Positions 34,358 to 44,130 of a DNA stretch of 64,000 bases are shown here, in pieces. Position 1 is the first letter of the stretch; each line of letters starts with the position of its first letter. A model generated the notes under the pieces. It was not told where the DNA came from, did no database searches, and saw only the letters and a program-made list of their open reading frames with translations. The position numbers and the translations under genes were made by a program. The stretch spans positions 291,365 through 355,364 of the forward strand of contig LBMP01000001.1 of assembly GCA_001184205.1 (NCBI GenBank). The letters are read 5' to 3'. This DNA is from Desulfocarbo indianensis (GTDB lineage: Bacteria > Desulfobacterota > Desulfarculia > Desulfarculales > Desulfarculaceae).

Positions 34358-34567
34358 CTAACGCGGTTCCACCGGCGTTACGATTCCTCCCATTATGGCC
34401 AGTTTTTGGGCGGCCTCCTCCCGCGAGACTCCGCAGGCTTGGCAATGCAGTTCAAAAGGGGGGGCGACCCATAGCCAGAAACCGCATGTGACCACTGCCA
34501 ATACCAGTCTCCACGGGGACAGGCGCCACACCCAACAAGCGGGTTGGCCGCAGACCGGACAATGCAT
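34358..34567 (-). CDS. Small LITAF-like zinc ribbon protein
   Basis: This 69-residue protein has an N-terminal CPVCGQPAC knuckle, a central hydrophobic stretch (LVLAVVTCGFWLWVAPPF) and a C-terminal HCQACG knuckle. Two CxxC pairs separated by a membrane-inserting hydrophobic loop match the LITAF-like zinc-ribbon layout. The function is unknown. It is on the minus strand upstream of amrS but separated by about 120 bp. Confidence 0.55.
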   Translation of the reverse strand: MHCPVCGQPACWVWRLSPWRLVLAVVTCGFWLWVAPPFELHCQACGVSREEAAQKLAIMGGIVTPVEPR

Positions 34568-34768
34568 GACCCCTTACCTTTCCAGGCTTTCCATGCCTCC
34601 AAAATTCACGATGGTAATTACGCGCCTTGTAGACGTTGGATTACCCCAGGTACCCCCAAATAGGATCAAAAAATACTATAACACACGCCGGTTGCGTTTG
34701 TGAAGAGAATCGTACCGCACGATTGGGCGACAACTAGGCGACATATCTGGAACAATCGTTCAGGGCTG

Positions 34769-34796
34769 TTGACACAATATGTTGTATGGCTATAAT
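34769..34796 (+). promoter_or_regulatory. Consensus promoter with palindromic spacer
   Basis: TTGACA (34769-34774), a 16-bp spacer and TATAAT (34791-34796) form a perfect-consensus sigma-70 promoter. The spacer contains ACAA-tatg-TTGT, a small palindrome that could be an operator. It drives the Cys-rich gene at 34834. Confidence 0.85.
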
Positions 34797-34833
34797 CAGG
34801 TAGCTCTATTTGATGGGGCAAGGAGGTAAAACC

Positions 34834-35001
34834 ATGCGCGCATGGCAAAGCAAGGTTTGCAAGACCTGCTGCCACTGGTCAGAGGCTGGCAAGGGGCTTT
34901 GCACCCTCAGCGAAAGGGCCTGCGGACAATTTTACCGTTGCGATTTCTGGCAGGCGCCGGGAATGTCCGCGCAGGAGCAGGAAGCGCTGGCCAGGGCCTG
35001 A
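34834..35001 (+). CDS. Small Cys-rich protein (55 residues), strongly expressed unit
   Basis: ATG 34834 follows AAGGAGGT at good spacing. The product has a dense Cys pattern: KVCKTCCHWSEAGKGLC, then RACGQFYRCDFW. Six Cys residues in about 30 positions suggest a metal site or small iron-sulfur or zinc module. It forms a stand-alone unit with a consensus promoter upstream and a 17-bp terminator downstream, so it is probably highly expressed. I do not recognise a named family. Confidence 0.7.
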   Translation: MRAWQSKVCKTCCHWSEAGKGLCTLSERACGQFYRCDFWQAPGMSAQEQEALARA

Positions 35002-35031
35002 GCGGAACGCCCGCTCCGGGCCCAAAAACAA

Positions 35032-35067
35032 AACGGGCGTCTCCTTTTGAAAAAGGAGACGCCCGTT
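35032..35067. terminator. Bidirectional 17-bp terminator hairpin
   Basis: A perfect 17-bp stem (35032-35048 with 35051-35067) ends in TTTT on one side and AAAA on the other, with a tiny loop. It separates the convergent genes at 34834 and 35108. Confidence 0.9.
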
Positions 35068-35107
35068 GGCAACCTGTCTCAACCAGGCCCGAGGGCCTGG
35101 CGAGCCC

Positions 35108-35428
35108 TTATTGAGCGGGCTCTTCCTTTTTCTCCTCGGGCTTGTCCTCGGGTTCCATGGAAGCCAGCTTGGCCTTCAACTCGGCCACTTCCTGCTTGTA
35201 CTTTTCCACGTCCTCGCCTTGGGGCTGGAAAGGCTCCTGAGCCTGCTCCAATTCGGCCCGCCGCTTGTCCTTCATCTCCTCGGCCCCCAGATAGGTGGCC
35301 AAGGCGCCGCCCAACAGCAGAACCAAGGGAATGATGCCCTTGAGGAGCCAAAGGAACTCATCCCACCAGCCAATGAGTCCGATCACACCCAAAACCAATG
35401 CGGCCAGTCCGCCGATCAGAGCCACCAT
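35108..35428 (-). CDS. Small membrane protein with acidic coiled-coil tail
   Basis: This 106-residue protein has two hydrophobic helices (LIGGLAALVLGVIGLIGWW and GIIPLVLLLGGALATYLGA). A Lys/Glu-rich coiled coil (DVEKYKQEVAELKAKLASME) and a charged tail (DKPEEKKEEPAQ) follow. The start ATG 35428 has AGGAGG upstream. It is probably an inner-membrane protein with a cytoplasmic tail. The function is unknown. Confidence 0.65.
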   Translation of the reverse strand: MVALIGGLAALVLGVIGLIGWWDEFLWLLKGIIPLVLLLGGALATYLGAEEMKDKRRAELEQAQEPFQPQGEDVEKYKQEVAELKAKLASMEPEDKPEEKKEEPAQ

Positions 35429-35585
35429 CTTGCAAACCTCCTTGGGGGATGCTCTCGCGCGCTAACATTGCTGCGCGCCCCCGGCCCATTGCCTGACACC
35501 GGGAGCCATCGGCCTTTGCGGGGCGCGCTGTTGGATATCTGCTTAATGCTATTAATTAACGTGTAGCACGGCCTTTAAAGGCCTG

Positions 35586-35846
35586 TCAATCTTCAAGGCC
35601 CTTTTTAAAGGGACGAAAACGCCATACGGCGTTTTCGTCGGAATTTTCCAAAAAATAATACGACCCGCCGCAGCGCAGAACAAAGCGCCGCCGGCGTCCG
35701 CCGGTCGCCTGGGGCCCCTGCCTGAGCTCCTCGCCCAAAAGCTCCACCGGCCGCCAGGCGCCTTCCAGGAAAAGCGCCAGCGGGGTTTGTTCCGCCTTGG
35801 ACCCCTCCAGCCAGCGTACTAAAGCTTTTCGCCAGGCCTGGTCCAC
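35586..35846 (-). CDS. Hypothetical protein (86 residues)
   Basis: GTG 35846 follows the stop of the PH-domain gene by 5 nt, with AGAGG as the likely ribosome-binding site. The product has a charged C-terminal half (GRRRRFVLRCGGSYYFLENSDEN) and no membrane segment. Tight spacing suggests co-transcription with the upstream gene. No family was recognised. Confidence 0.5.
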   Translation of the reverse strand: MDQAWRKALVRWLEGSKAEQTPLALFLEGAWRPVELLGEELRQGPQATGGRRRRFVLRCGGSYYFLENSDENAVWRFRPFKKGLED

Positions 35847-35851
35847 GGCCT

Positions 35852-36316
35852 CTAACGCCGCCAGGCCCCGGTGATCCTTTCGTCCTGCGCGCCCAGCTCC
35901 ATCAGAATCCCCTTGAACTTATCCGGCTCGGCCACCCCGAAGATCTTGATGGCCGGGTCTTCCCTGCCCTGCACGTACACGTGCACGTGGGCCACGCCCA
36001 GGGCCCTCTGGGTGAGGCCCCGCCGCAGGTCGATGCGGCGGATGTCCTCGAGGGCCACCTCCCGCAGGGCGTGCTTGGGAAAGCTGGTTTCGTGGGTCAG
36101 CTTGTCCGCGCTCAGCCGGTAGATATTGGTGAAGCGCTTGATGATGATGAAGACCACGAAGCAGGTGCCGATCAGCTCCGCCAGGGCCGGGCGGATGGGG
36201 GCGTCGGGATTGATCAGGGGGCCGATGAAAAAAATCAAGGCGCCGAACACATAAACCGAGAAGGATTTCCAGGCGGGGCGGAACTCCAGGTAGCGGGCCA
36301 GTTTTTGGGCGTCCAT
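35852..36316 (-). CDS. Membrane protein with bacterial PH-like domain
   Basis: This 154-residue protein has two N-terminal helices (SFSVYVFGALIFFIGPLI and ALAELIGTCFVVFIIIKRF). A beta-rich domain follows with NIYRLSADKLTHETSFPKH and ALEDIRRIDLRRG, typical of the bacterial PH (YdbS/DUF304-like) fold. ATG 36316 fits the membrane topology. Members are membrane-associated with unclear biochemical roles. Confidence 0.65.
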   Translation of the reverse strand: MDAQKLARYLEFRPAWKSFSVYVFGALIFFIGPLINPDAPIRPALAELIGTCFVVFIIIKRFTNIYRLSADKLTHETSFPKHALREVALEDIRRIDLRRGLTQRALGVAHVHVYVQGREDPAIKIFGVAEPDKFKGILMELGAQDERITGAWRR

Positions 36317-36430
36317 GGGCTTGTCACCTCCCACTTGGTTTCTACCTCGCGCCCGCGGCCATGGCAAGCGGTAAGGAAGCCCGCGACGCGCTCCGGCGTC
36401 CCTCCCGGCCGGCGCGTTCCGGGCCCGTAT

Positions 36431-36464
36431 CAAAAACGGGCCGGAGCCTTGCGGCCCCGGCCCG
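36431..36464 (-). terminator. Terminator of groESL
   Basis: A GC-rich stem (CGGGCCGG/CCGGCCCG plus inner pairs) is followed on the minus strand by a T-run, about 50 bp past the groL stop. Confidence 0.7.
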
Positions 36465-36513
36465 GTCTTGCCTATTCACGTAGGGGCGACGCCCCTAGCG
36501 GCCCATGGCCGGC

Positions 36514-38154
<1,641 letters not shown>

Positions 38155-38221
38155 TTATATTCCCTCCAAAAAAATTCGGGTGCTTATACAGGAAGCGCTT
38201 GTTCCCGGCAGAGGATGCTGG

Positions 38222-38515
38222 TTACTTCTTTTTGATAATGCCCAGGATGTCGTCCTCGCGCATGATGAGGAGTTCCTCACCGTCCATCTTGACCTCGCTG
38301 CCGGAATACTTGCCGAAGAGCACCAGGTCGCCCTCCTTCACGGTCATATCGACCCGGGTGCCGCCCTCCAGCACCTTGCCGGGGCCCGCGGCGATGATCT
38401 TGCCCTGTTGGGGTTTCTCCTTGGCGGAGTCGGGGATGATGATGCCGCCAGCGGTTTTGTTGTCTTCCTCGACCCGCTTGACGATCACGCGGTCCTGCAG
38501 AGGCTGAATTTTCAT
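38222..38515 (-). CDS. groS: Co-chaperonin GroES
   Basis: This 97-residue protein is the lid of the GroEL chamber. The family signature [20 protein letters not shown] and the mobile loop [14 protein letters not shown] are intact. It is the first gene of the groESL operon, with the CIRCE operator about 90 bp upstream of its ATG. Confidence 0.97.
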   Translation of the reverse strand: MKIQPLQDRVIVKRVEEDNKTAGGIIIPDSAKEKPQQGKIIAAGPGKVLEGGTRVDMTVKEGDLVLFGKYSGSEVKMDGEELLIMREDDILGIIKKK

Positions 38516-38607
38516 CCTTGCACCTCTCCTATTTTGGTTTAGCGTTATTGATTAGCTGCTTATTCCCTATGTTAAGAGACCCCGGGGGATTCCCAGGGGC
38601 CTGGTTG

Positions 38608-38634
38608 TTAGCACTCGGCTCGATAGAGTGCTAA
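38608..38634. promoter_or_regulatory. CIRCE operator (HrcA binding site)
   Basis: TTAGCACTC and GAGTGCTAA are separated by 9 bp, a perfect CIRCE inverted repeat. It lies upstream of groS and implies HrcA-mediated heat-shock repression. The hrcA gene is not in the window. Confidence 0.97.
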
Positions 38635-39456
38635 CAGGCTGAAGAAACAATAAGGCCACCCCGCCGGCTTTGCAAGGGGAGCGGGCAATTTTTTGCGTTG
38701 TTTTTTTGCGGCAATGCCCAGGCTCCCGGCCGAAGCGGGGCCGTCCCCCCTCCCCCACGCCCAAGATATGCCGCTTTCAGCCGGGCGGGGGCCATAACTT
38801 GTGCTTCGGCGCTTGAAAAGCGCCCGCCTAAAAAAATCAGCCGTTTCCGGCCCCATCCGCTTCCCGCCGCAACGCCGAGGCCGCCATGCCTGGCCCGGTC
38901 CTCCGCCCAGTTCCGCGCCGCGCCTGATCAGGCGCAGCCACTCCCGGCGGATAAGGCCGCTGAAGGGGCGGATCATGAGCCAATAGCGGCGGAAGCCCCG
39001 CCTGGCCTCCCGGCCCAGGCAGAAGATTCTGGTCGCGGTGCTCAGCCGGCACAGCCCCGGCCCCAGGGGCTCCACCAAAAAATTAGCGCCCACCTTGGCG
39101 AACCCCGGCTTGGCAAACGCCAGGAACCCCTCCGGCGTCAAGGTTTGCAGGTCCAGGTACAGGGTCCAAAACCGCCCGGCCAGGCCCAGCGCCAGCTCGC
39201 GGGGCGACTCCTCGGCCAGGATAACGAAGCCCAGTTTCAGCAAGTCGTCCAGGGTGGAGCCGAAGCCCGGGCTCCTGAAATCGCGCAGGCGCAGCCGCCA
39301 AGGCAACTACCGCAGGCGCAGGAGGGGCCCCACCAGGGGCGAGCGCCCGGCGTCCAGCTCGCGCATGGCCTGGTAGACCGCCTCCGGGCCGGCGGCCACC
39401 AAGGTCTCATGGTATTCGTGGAAATGCCAGGCCGGCGGACAAGGATCCAAGAGCAT
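38608..39456 (-). pseudogene. SRPBCC-like protein with in-frame amber codon
   Basis: From ATG 39456 the frame reads FHEYHETLVAAGPEAVYQAM and GPLLRLR, meets TAG at 39307-39309, and then continues in the same frame with LPWRLRLRDF, DDLLKLGFVILAEESP, GRFWTLYLDLQ and YWLMIRPFSGLIRREWLRLI. These are blocks of one START/SRPBCC-like family on both sides of the stop. Beyond about base 38830 the frame runs on into the groES promoter without family similarity, so the natural end is also lost. It is probably decaying; a sequencing error or amber readthrough are the alternatives. Confidence 0.6.
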
Positions 39457-39565
39457 GCCCGTCCCGCCCCTCCAGCCAATTGAGGGTTAGCGACTCCAAA
39501 GGCCGCCCTCTTCTTGAAACACTGGCAAGCCCCCATCCCCTGCCCCAACCAGCCGCGGGCCGGGG

Positions 39566-40048
39566 TCAGCGGCAGGCCCCCAGGCTTTGCATCATGTGGG
39601 GCACCAGGCGCTGAGCGCCAGCGGAAAGATCGCCCTGGGAGGCTATGAGCAGCTCTTCCCGGTCCGCGGCCTGCAAGGCCAGGCGGCGGGCCGCCAACTC
39701 GGCGATCAGGCGTTTGACCCCCACGTAGCCTTTGGCGTGCTGCTCATGGAAAAACGATATGTCGCCCTCCATGAAGCCCAGGTGCTGGTTGAAGCCGGCG
39801 CCGCCGATCAGGCCCAATCCCCTGACAATGGCCTTTACGTCATCGCGCGAAAGCTTGGCGTCACGGCAGTAGCGCATCCAGAGCCTTTGGGCCAAGGGCT
39901 CCACCGCCCTGGCGTCGCCGGGGGTCACCCGCAGCGCCTTGCCCGAGATTATTATGGTGCCCTGCGCTTGGGCGGCGGCAGGGACCAGGACCAGAACCGC
40001 CAGCCAACTGGCCAAGGCCCAGGCCAAGGGCCGCAGTGACTTTTTCAT
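39566..40048 (-). CDS. Exported protein of unknown function
   Basis: This 160-residue protein has a clear signal peptide (KKSLRPLAWALASWLAVLVLV, then PAAAQA as the cleavage region). The mature part is mostly helical, with one Cys near each end (RYCRDAKL and LGACR). GTG 40054 overlapping the upstream stop (TAGTG) is an alternative start. It is coupled to the membrane protein upstream. No family was recognised. Confidence 0.6.
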   Translation of the reverse strand: MKKSLRPLAWALASWLAVLVLVPAAAQAQGTIIISGKALRVTPGDARAVEPLAQRLWMRYCRDAKLSRDDVKAIVRGLGLIGGAGFNQHLGFMEGDISFFHEQHAKGYVGVKRLIAELAARRLALQAADREELLIASQGDLSAGAQRLVPHMMQSLGACR

Positions 40049-40053
40049 GTTCA

Positions 40054-40668
40054 CTAATCCTTTGGGTTGGAAGCCCGCTGGGGGCCGTTGTTTTCGGGTT
40101 GGTTGAGCGGCTCCAGGAGCGCGAACACCGCGCGCAGCTTATGGTCCAGGCTGGGCATGCAGCGGGCCACGCCAGGCAGCATCTCGCACAGGCTGCGCAG
40201 GTCCGGGCCGTGGGTTTGCTTGAGGATGGACTCTTCGGCGAACTTCTGGCCGCAGAGCACGGAGACGTGAATAAAGGGCTGCAAGACCTGGTTAAGGTCC
40301 TGGGCCAACATGCGCCCGCGCAGACTGGGATCGGTATCCAAATAGACCTGGCTCAAGACCCGCTGGCACTGTTCCGGGCCGATCTCGGTTTCCTGGACCA
40401 GGGCTTCCTCCATCAGGCCGTGGCTGACCTCGGAGACACGCTGAAAAGCGTGCAGGAACTCGGGCTCCTGGGTGAACTCGAAGGCTTTCACCGTGAAGTT
40501 CTTGGCCTGCTCTTTCGCGAACTGATCTATCTGGACCTTGGCGAACCACAAGCCGCCCACCACCGCCGCCAGGGTGAGCAGGTTGATGGCCACGCCGAAC
40601 CATTCCGGGGTGAACCAGCCTCGCCCTCCCTGGGGGGGCCGGCGCTTGATTATGGTCTTCCTTGCCAT
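40054..40668 (-). CDS. Single-pass membrane protein of unknown function
   Basis: This 204-residue protein has a basic N-terminus (MARKTIIKRRPPQGGRG), one membrane helix (GVAINLLTLAAVVGGLWFA) and a helical cytoplasmic or periplasmic domain with KVQIDQFAKEQAKNF. It resembles uncharacterised proteins with one N-terminal helix and an alpha-helical domain. It is immediately upstream of, and overlaps with, the exported protein gene at 39566, so the two probably work together. Confidence 0.6.
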   Translation of the reverse strand: MARKTIIKRRPPQGGRGWFTPEWFGVAINLLTLAAVVGGLWFAKVQIDQFAKEQAKNFTVKAFEFTQEPEFLHAFQRVSEVSHGLMEEALVQETEIGPEQCQRVLSQVYLDTDPSLRGRMLAQDLNQVLQPFIHVSVLCGQKFAEESILKQTHGPDLRSLCEMLPGVARCMPSLDHKLRAVFALLEPLNQPENNGPQRASNPKD

Positions 40669-40833
40669 GCCTCCCCCCAATCTGCGCCATGGTCAACAGA
40701 AGCGGAATCACGCCGTCGGTTTTTTCTATTTATTAATCTAGATTAACTCATCCTCCCCTATTAATGAACCCCCCGTGACATATCATCGCCCAAACGATCT
40801 TTACGGCTTGCCGCCCCACGGCGGGCGCGCCGC

Positions 40834-41742
40834 CTAATCCACCGCTTGCACCCCCAGCTCGCCGGGGTCCATATCCCGCGCCTGGTTTTGCAGCCGGTTG
40901 TACAGGTCCCAGGCTTCCTTGCTTTCCAGCTTGTCGGGCGCAAGGGGCTGGCCTGCGGCCGCCGAGGGCATAAGGGCCGAGGCCCCGGCCGCGTATTCAT
41001 CCCAGTTCACCGTGGTGCGGGCGTAGCGCACGTCCTTGAAAGCGACATCGCTGTAGCTGGTGTCGAAACCTCCCCTGGCGCCCGCCGGCAGGGTGGTGCC
41101 GGTGCTGGTTCCATTGGGAGCGGTGCCTTGCAGGCCGTCGACGTAGGTCCAGCCATTGCCCAGGTAACAATAATTATCTTCCTGGTGGCCCAGCTCCTGG
41201 TCCTTGAAGCTGAAAAGATCGCAATGGACCTTGACGAAATAAGCGGTGACCTGGCCTTGGTTCTCCACCAGGCCCAGGCCTTTCCATTCTCCCAGGTAGT
41301 TTTTAGCCTGGGTGAGCTCGGTCACCACCGGATTGGCCCTGGTCTCGGGATGGGTGTTATAGACGTCGTATTGGACCCGGATGTCGCGGTGCTCGGTATC
41401 GTGGTAATCCTGATCGGAAAACAATATATCGAAGGTGACCCATTGCCCGGGCGCCACCGTGGTGTCCACCGACCAGCCGCTTCTGGTGAGCGCCGTGCTG
41501 CCATTGACATAGCCGTATTCGGTTTTAAGGAACTCGCCGGTGGCGCGGCTGTAAAGATCCACGTAAATCTTTACGAAATAAGCGCGTTGCTCCCCCACGT
41601 TCTTGAGAATCCCCCGCGCGCGCCACTCCGGAGCGTAGCCGCCCTGGTAGGGAGTGAATTGTTTCAGTTCGAAAACGGGCCCGGCCCAGGCCGAAGCGGA
41701 GCAGAAAAGCAGCAACGCCGCCGCCAGCAATAGCTTGCGCAT
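40834..41742 (-). CDS. Secreted protein with two FxLYD-like beta domains
   Basis: This 302-residue protein has a signal peptide (MRKLLLAAALLLFCSASAWA). Two related beta-sandwich blocks follow: the first with RGILKNVGEQRAYFVKIYVDLYS (about residues 44-66), the second with LGLVENQGQVTAYFVKVHCDLFS (about 160-182). These are FxLYD-like modules duplicated in tandem. Such domains occur in cell-surface and periplasmic proteins. The helical C-terminus is distinct. The specific role is unknown. Confidence 0.6.
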   Translation of the reverse strand: MRKLLLAAALLLFCSASAWAGPVFELKQFTPYQGGYAPEWRARGILKNVGEQRAYFVKIYVDLYSRATGEFLKTEYGYVNGSTALTRSGWSVDTTVAPGQWVTFDILFSDQDYHDTEHRDIRVQYDVYNTHPETRANPVVTELTQAKNYLGEWKGLGLVENQGQVTAYFVKVHCDLFSFKDQELGHQEDNYCYLGNGWTYVDGLQGTAPNGTSTGTTLPAGARGGFDTSYSDVAFKDVRYARTTVNWDEYAAGASALMPSAAAGQPLAPDKLESKEAWDLYNRLQNQARDMDPGELGVQAVD

Positions 41743-41896
41743 GATATGCCCCCATGTGTGTTTTGTTGAAACTATAAATTTCATAATATGTCAACCGAAC
41801 GCAAAACTCAACTAATGTTTAGATTTTTGGGGCCGCATCGCCCGCCGAGCGCGGACGCTTGCTCCAATACAGCGGTTGTGCTAGATTTTTGCAGCC

Positions 41897-42493
41897 ATGG
41901 CCCGCCAAGGACAAGAAGACGCCTTTTACCACAAAGCCAAAAAGGAGGGCTATGCCGCGCGATCGGTCTATAAGCTCAAGGAGATAGACCAGCGCTACCG
42001 GCTCTTCAGGCAGGGGCAGAAGGTGCTGGATTTGGGCTGCCATCCCGGCTCCTGGCTGCAATACGCGGCCCACAAGGTGGGGCCGGGCGGGTTGGTGGTG
42101 GGGGTGGACCTGGAGCAGCCCGCGGTGGAGCTGCCGCCGCAGGTGCGCTTTTTACAAGGCGATATATTGACCCTGCCGCCCGAGGCGCTGGCCCGTTTCG
42201 CCCCGGCCTATGACCTGGCGCTTTCCGACGCCGCGCCCAAGACCACCGGCGTGAAAGGCGCCGACGTGGCCAAGAGCCTGGAGCTGACCGCCAGGGCGGT
42301 GGAACTGGGCCTTAGCCTGTTGAAGCCCGGCGGCGCCCTCTTGGCCAAGGTTTTTTACGGAAAAGACGTGGACCAGCTCATTCACCGGATTAAAAGGGCC
42401 TTCAAGTTGGGCAAAGCTTACAAACCCAAGGTCACCACCGCCGGCTCCAAGGAGATATACCTTCTGGGGCAGGGCTACAAGGGCGGGGAGTAA
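41897..42493 (+). CDS. rlmE: 23S rRNA 2'-O-methyltransferase RlmE (FtsJ/RrmJ)
   Basis: This 198-residue SAM-dependent enzyme methylates U2552 in the ribosomal A-loop in model bacteria. The stretches GYAARSVYKLKEIDQRY and LDLGCHPGSWLQYAA (SAM-binding), the LALSDAAPKTTG motif with the catalytic Asp, and LLAKVFYGKD with the catalytic Lys are all present. It is heat-inducible in other bacteria, fitting the surrounding proteostasis genes, although no heat-shock promoter was identified here. Confidence 0.93.
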   Translation: MARQGQEDAFYHKAKKEGYAARSVYKLKEIDQRYRLFRQGQKVLDLGCHPGSWLQYAAHKVGPGGLVVGVDLEQPAVELPPQVRFLQGDILTLPPEALARFAPAYDLALSDAAPKTTGVKGADVAKSLELTARAVELGLSLLKPGGALLAKVFYGKDVDQLIHRIKRAFKLGKAYKPKVTTAGSKEIYLLGQGYKGGE

Positions 42494-42611
42494 ACCACCT
42501 GGCGGCAAGCGCCCGGGCGCCGGGGCCGCGAAGCATTAAGATCAAGTTAGCCGGACCAGGCGGTTTTCGCCGGGGGCTATAGCCTTTTACAAGCAGGGAG
42601 AGAGAGGGCCT

Positions 42612-43364
42612 ATGTCGGGTCATTCCAAGTGGAGCACCATCAAGCGTAAAAAAGGCGCGGCCGACGCCAAGCGGGGCCAGATATTCACCCGCCTCATGCG
42701 GGAGATCACCGTGGCCGCCAAGGCCGGCGGCGGCGACATTGACGGCAACCCCAGGCTGAGGACCGCGGTGGACGCGGCCAAGGGCCAGAACATGCCCAAG
42801 GACAACATCGAACGGGCCATCAAGAAGGGCACCGGCGAGCTGGAGGGCGTGTCCTATGATGAGGTTATCTACGAGGGTTACGGCACCGGCGGGGTGGCCT
42901 TTTTGGTGGAATGCCTCACCGACAACAAGAACCGTGCCGCCTCCGAGGTGCGCCACGTATTCACCAAGCGCGGCGGCTCCCTGGCCAAGGCCGGAGCCGT
43001 GGCCTACATGTTCGAGGCCAAGGGCTACATCGCCTTTGACAAAGAGGGCCTGGACGAGGACAAGATCATGGAAGCGGCCCTGGAGGCCGGGGCCGACGAC
43101 GTGAAAGACGGCGACGACGTATGGGAGGTCTACACCGAGCCCGGCGACTTCACCGCCGTGGTGGAGGCCTTCAAGGCCCAGGGCATGGAGCCCGCCGACG
43201 CCGAGTTCATCAAGGTCGCCGGCACCCTGGTGGAAATAAGCGACGAGAACGAGGCCCGCAAGGCCATGGCCATGGCCGAGGCCTTGGACGAGTTGGACGA
43301 CGTGCAGAACGTCTATAACAACTTCGACATTCCCGAGGAAATCCTGGCCAAGCTGGAGGATTAG
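42612..43364 (+). CDS. yebC: YebC/PmpR family protein
   Basis: This 250-residue protein starts MSGHSKWSTIKRKKGAADAK, the invariant YebC beginning, and keeps GTGGVAFLVECLTDNKNR in the middle. Family members are reported as transcription regulators and as translation factors that relieve ribosome stalling. It sits upstream of ruvC-ruvA, a commonly conserved order. A fold-back repeat begins at its stop codon and separates it from ruvC. Confidence 0.95.
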   Translation: MSGHSKWSTIKRKKGAADAKRGQIFTRLMREITVAAKAGGGDIDGNPRLRTAVDAAKGQNMPKDNIERAIKKGTGELEGVSYDEVIYEGYGTGGVAFLVECLTDNKNRAASEVRHVFTKRGGSLAKAGAVAYMFEAKGYIAFDKEGLDEDKIMEAALEAGADDVKDGDDVWEVYTEPGDFTAVVEAFKAQGMEPADAEFIKVAGTLVEISDENEARKAMAMAEALDELDDVQNVYNNFDIPEEILAKLED

Positions 43365-43622
43365 CCCGCTTATTTTCTTAAGGGCCGGGCGGCGTCGGGC
43401 AACTAGTTGGCACAGGGGACCCATATGAAAAAAGCCGCGGCACCAGCGAGGCACGGTTCGCGCCCAGGCCCGGCACAGCCGGTTGGCCGCCGCCAAGGCG
43501 ACCGGCCAGCCAAGGAGGCAGGTGTGGTTTCAACTACATCGACGACTTGGCGCGGCCGGCAACGCGGGCGGCGGGCATCTGGCGCGGCCGGACGCGCGGC
43601 CTGCGGGAAATATGCGGGCTAG
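43361..43622. mobile_element. MITE-like fold-back element, copy 3
   Basis: The left end TTAGCCCGCTTATTTTC (starting in the yebC stop codon) is a degenerate inverted repeat of the right end (gaaatatgcgggctagc). Internal blocks GGCCCGGCACAGCC and GGACGCGCGGCCTGC match copy 1. The central hairpin is TGTGGT-ttca-ACTACA (43523-43538, with one G-U pair), and an outer stem is GCCAAG (43509-43514)/CTTGGC (43546-43551). Copies 1 and 2 have different but equally pairing stems at the same place. The element fills the yebC-ruvC gap and reaches the start of ruvC. Confidence 0.72.
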
Positions 43623-44130
43623 CGTGTCCTCCGGCGGTCGGCCGGCGGCCCGGGTGCTGGGGCTGGACCCCGGTTCCCGGGTTTGCGGTTACGGGGTGGT
43701 GGAGGAAAAGGGGCAGGCACTGGTCCTCATCGCCGCCGGGGCCCTGCGGCCCGCGCCGGAAGACCCCTTCGAGCAAAGGCTGGCCGCCATTCACGCGGGC
43801 CTGAGCCAAGTCATAGAGCAACACCATCCCCAGGAGGCGGCGGTGGAAGGCGTTTTCCAGGCCAAGAACCCGCGCAGCGCCCTGCTCCTGGGCCACGCCC
43901 GGGGGGTGGCGCTTTTGGCGGCGGCCCAGGCCGGGCTCAAGGTCCATGAATACCCCCCGGCCTCGGTGAAAAAGGCCCTGGTGGGCGGCGGCCGCGCGGC
44001 CAAGGAGCAGGTGCGGGCCATGGTTTCCGCCATCCTGAACGCCAAGGACCGGCTCTCCCTGGACGCCTCCGACGCTTTAGCCGTGGCCATCGCCCATCTG
44101 CACTCCCGCCGCTTGCGAGGCCTGTCATGA
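43612..44130 (+). CDS. ruvC: Holliday junction resolvase RuvC
   Basis: This RNase H-fold endonuclease cuts Holliday junctions. Residues in VLGLDPGSRVCGYGVVE, AAVEGVFQAKN and SLDASDALAVAIAH supply the acidic metal-binding set. ATG 43612 lies inside the right inverted repeat of the fold-back element (aaATATGCGGGC); GTG 43624 just past the element is the alternative. Neither has a strong ribosome-binding site. It overlaps ruvA by ATGA, so the two are coupled; ruvB is not adjacent. Confidence 0.92.
   Translation: MRASVSSGGRPAARVLGLDPGSRVCGYGVVEEKGQALVLIAAGALRPAPEDPFEQRLAAIHAGLSQVIEQHHPQEAAVEGVFQAKNPRSALLLGHARGVALLAAAQAGLKVHEYPPASVKKALVGGGRAAKEQVRAMVSAILNAKDRLSLDASDALAVAIAHLHSRRLRGLS

Noticed and set aside
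39307-39309. Amber codon as programmed pyrrolysine
   Set aside because: No pyl genes and no recoding signal are visible, and the 3' end of the gene is also degenerate. Decay or error is simpler.
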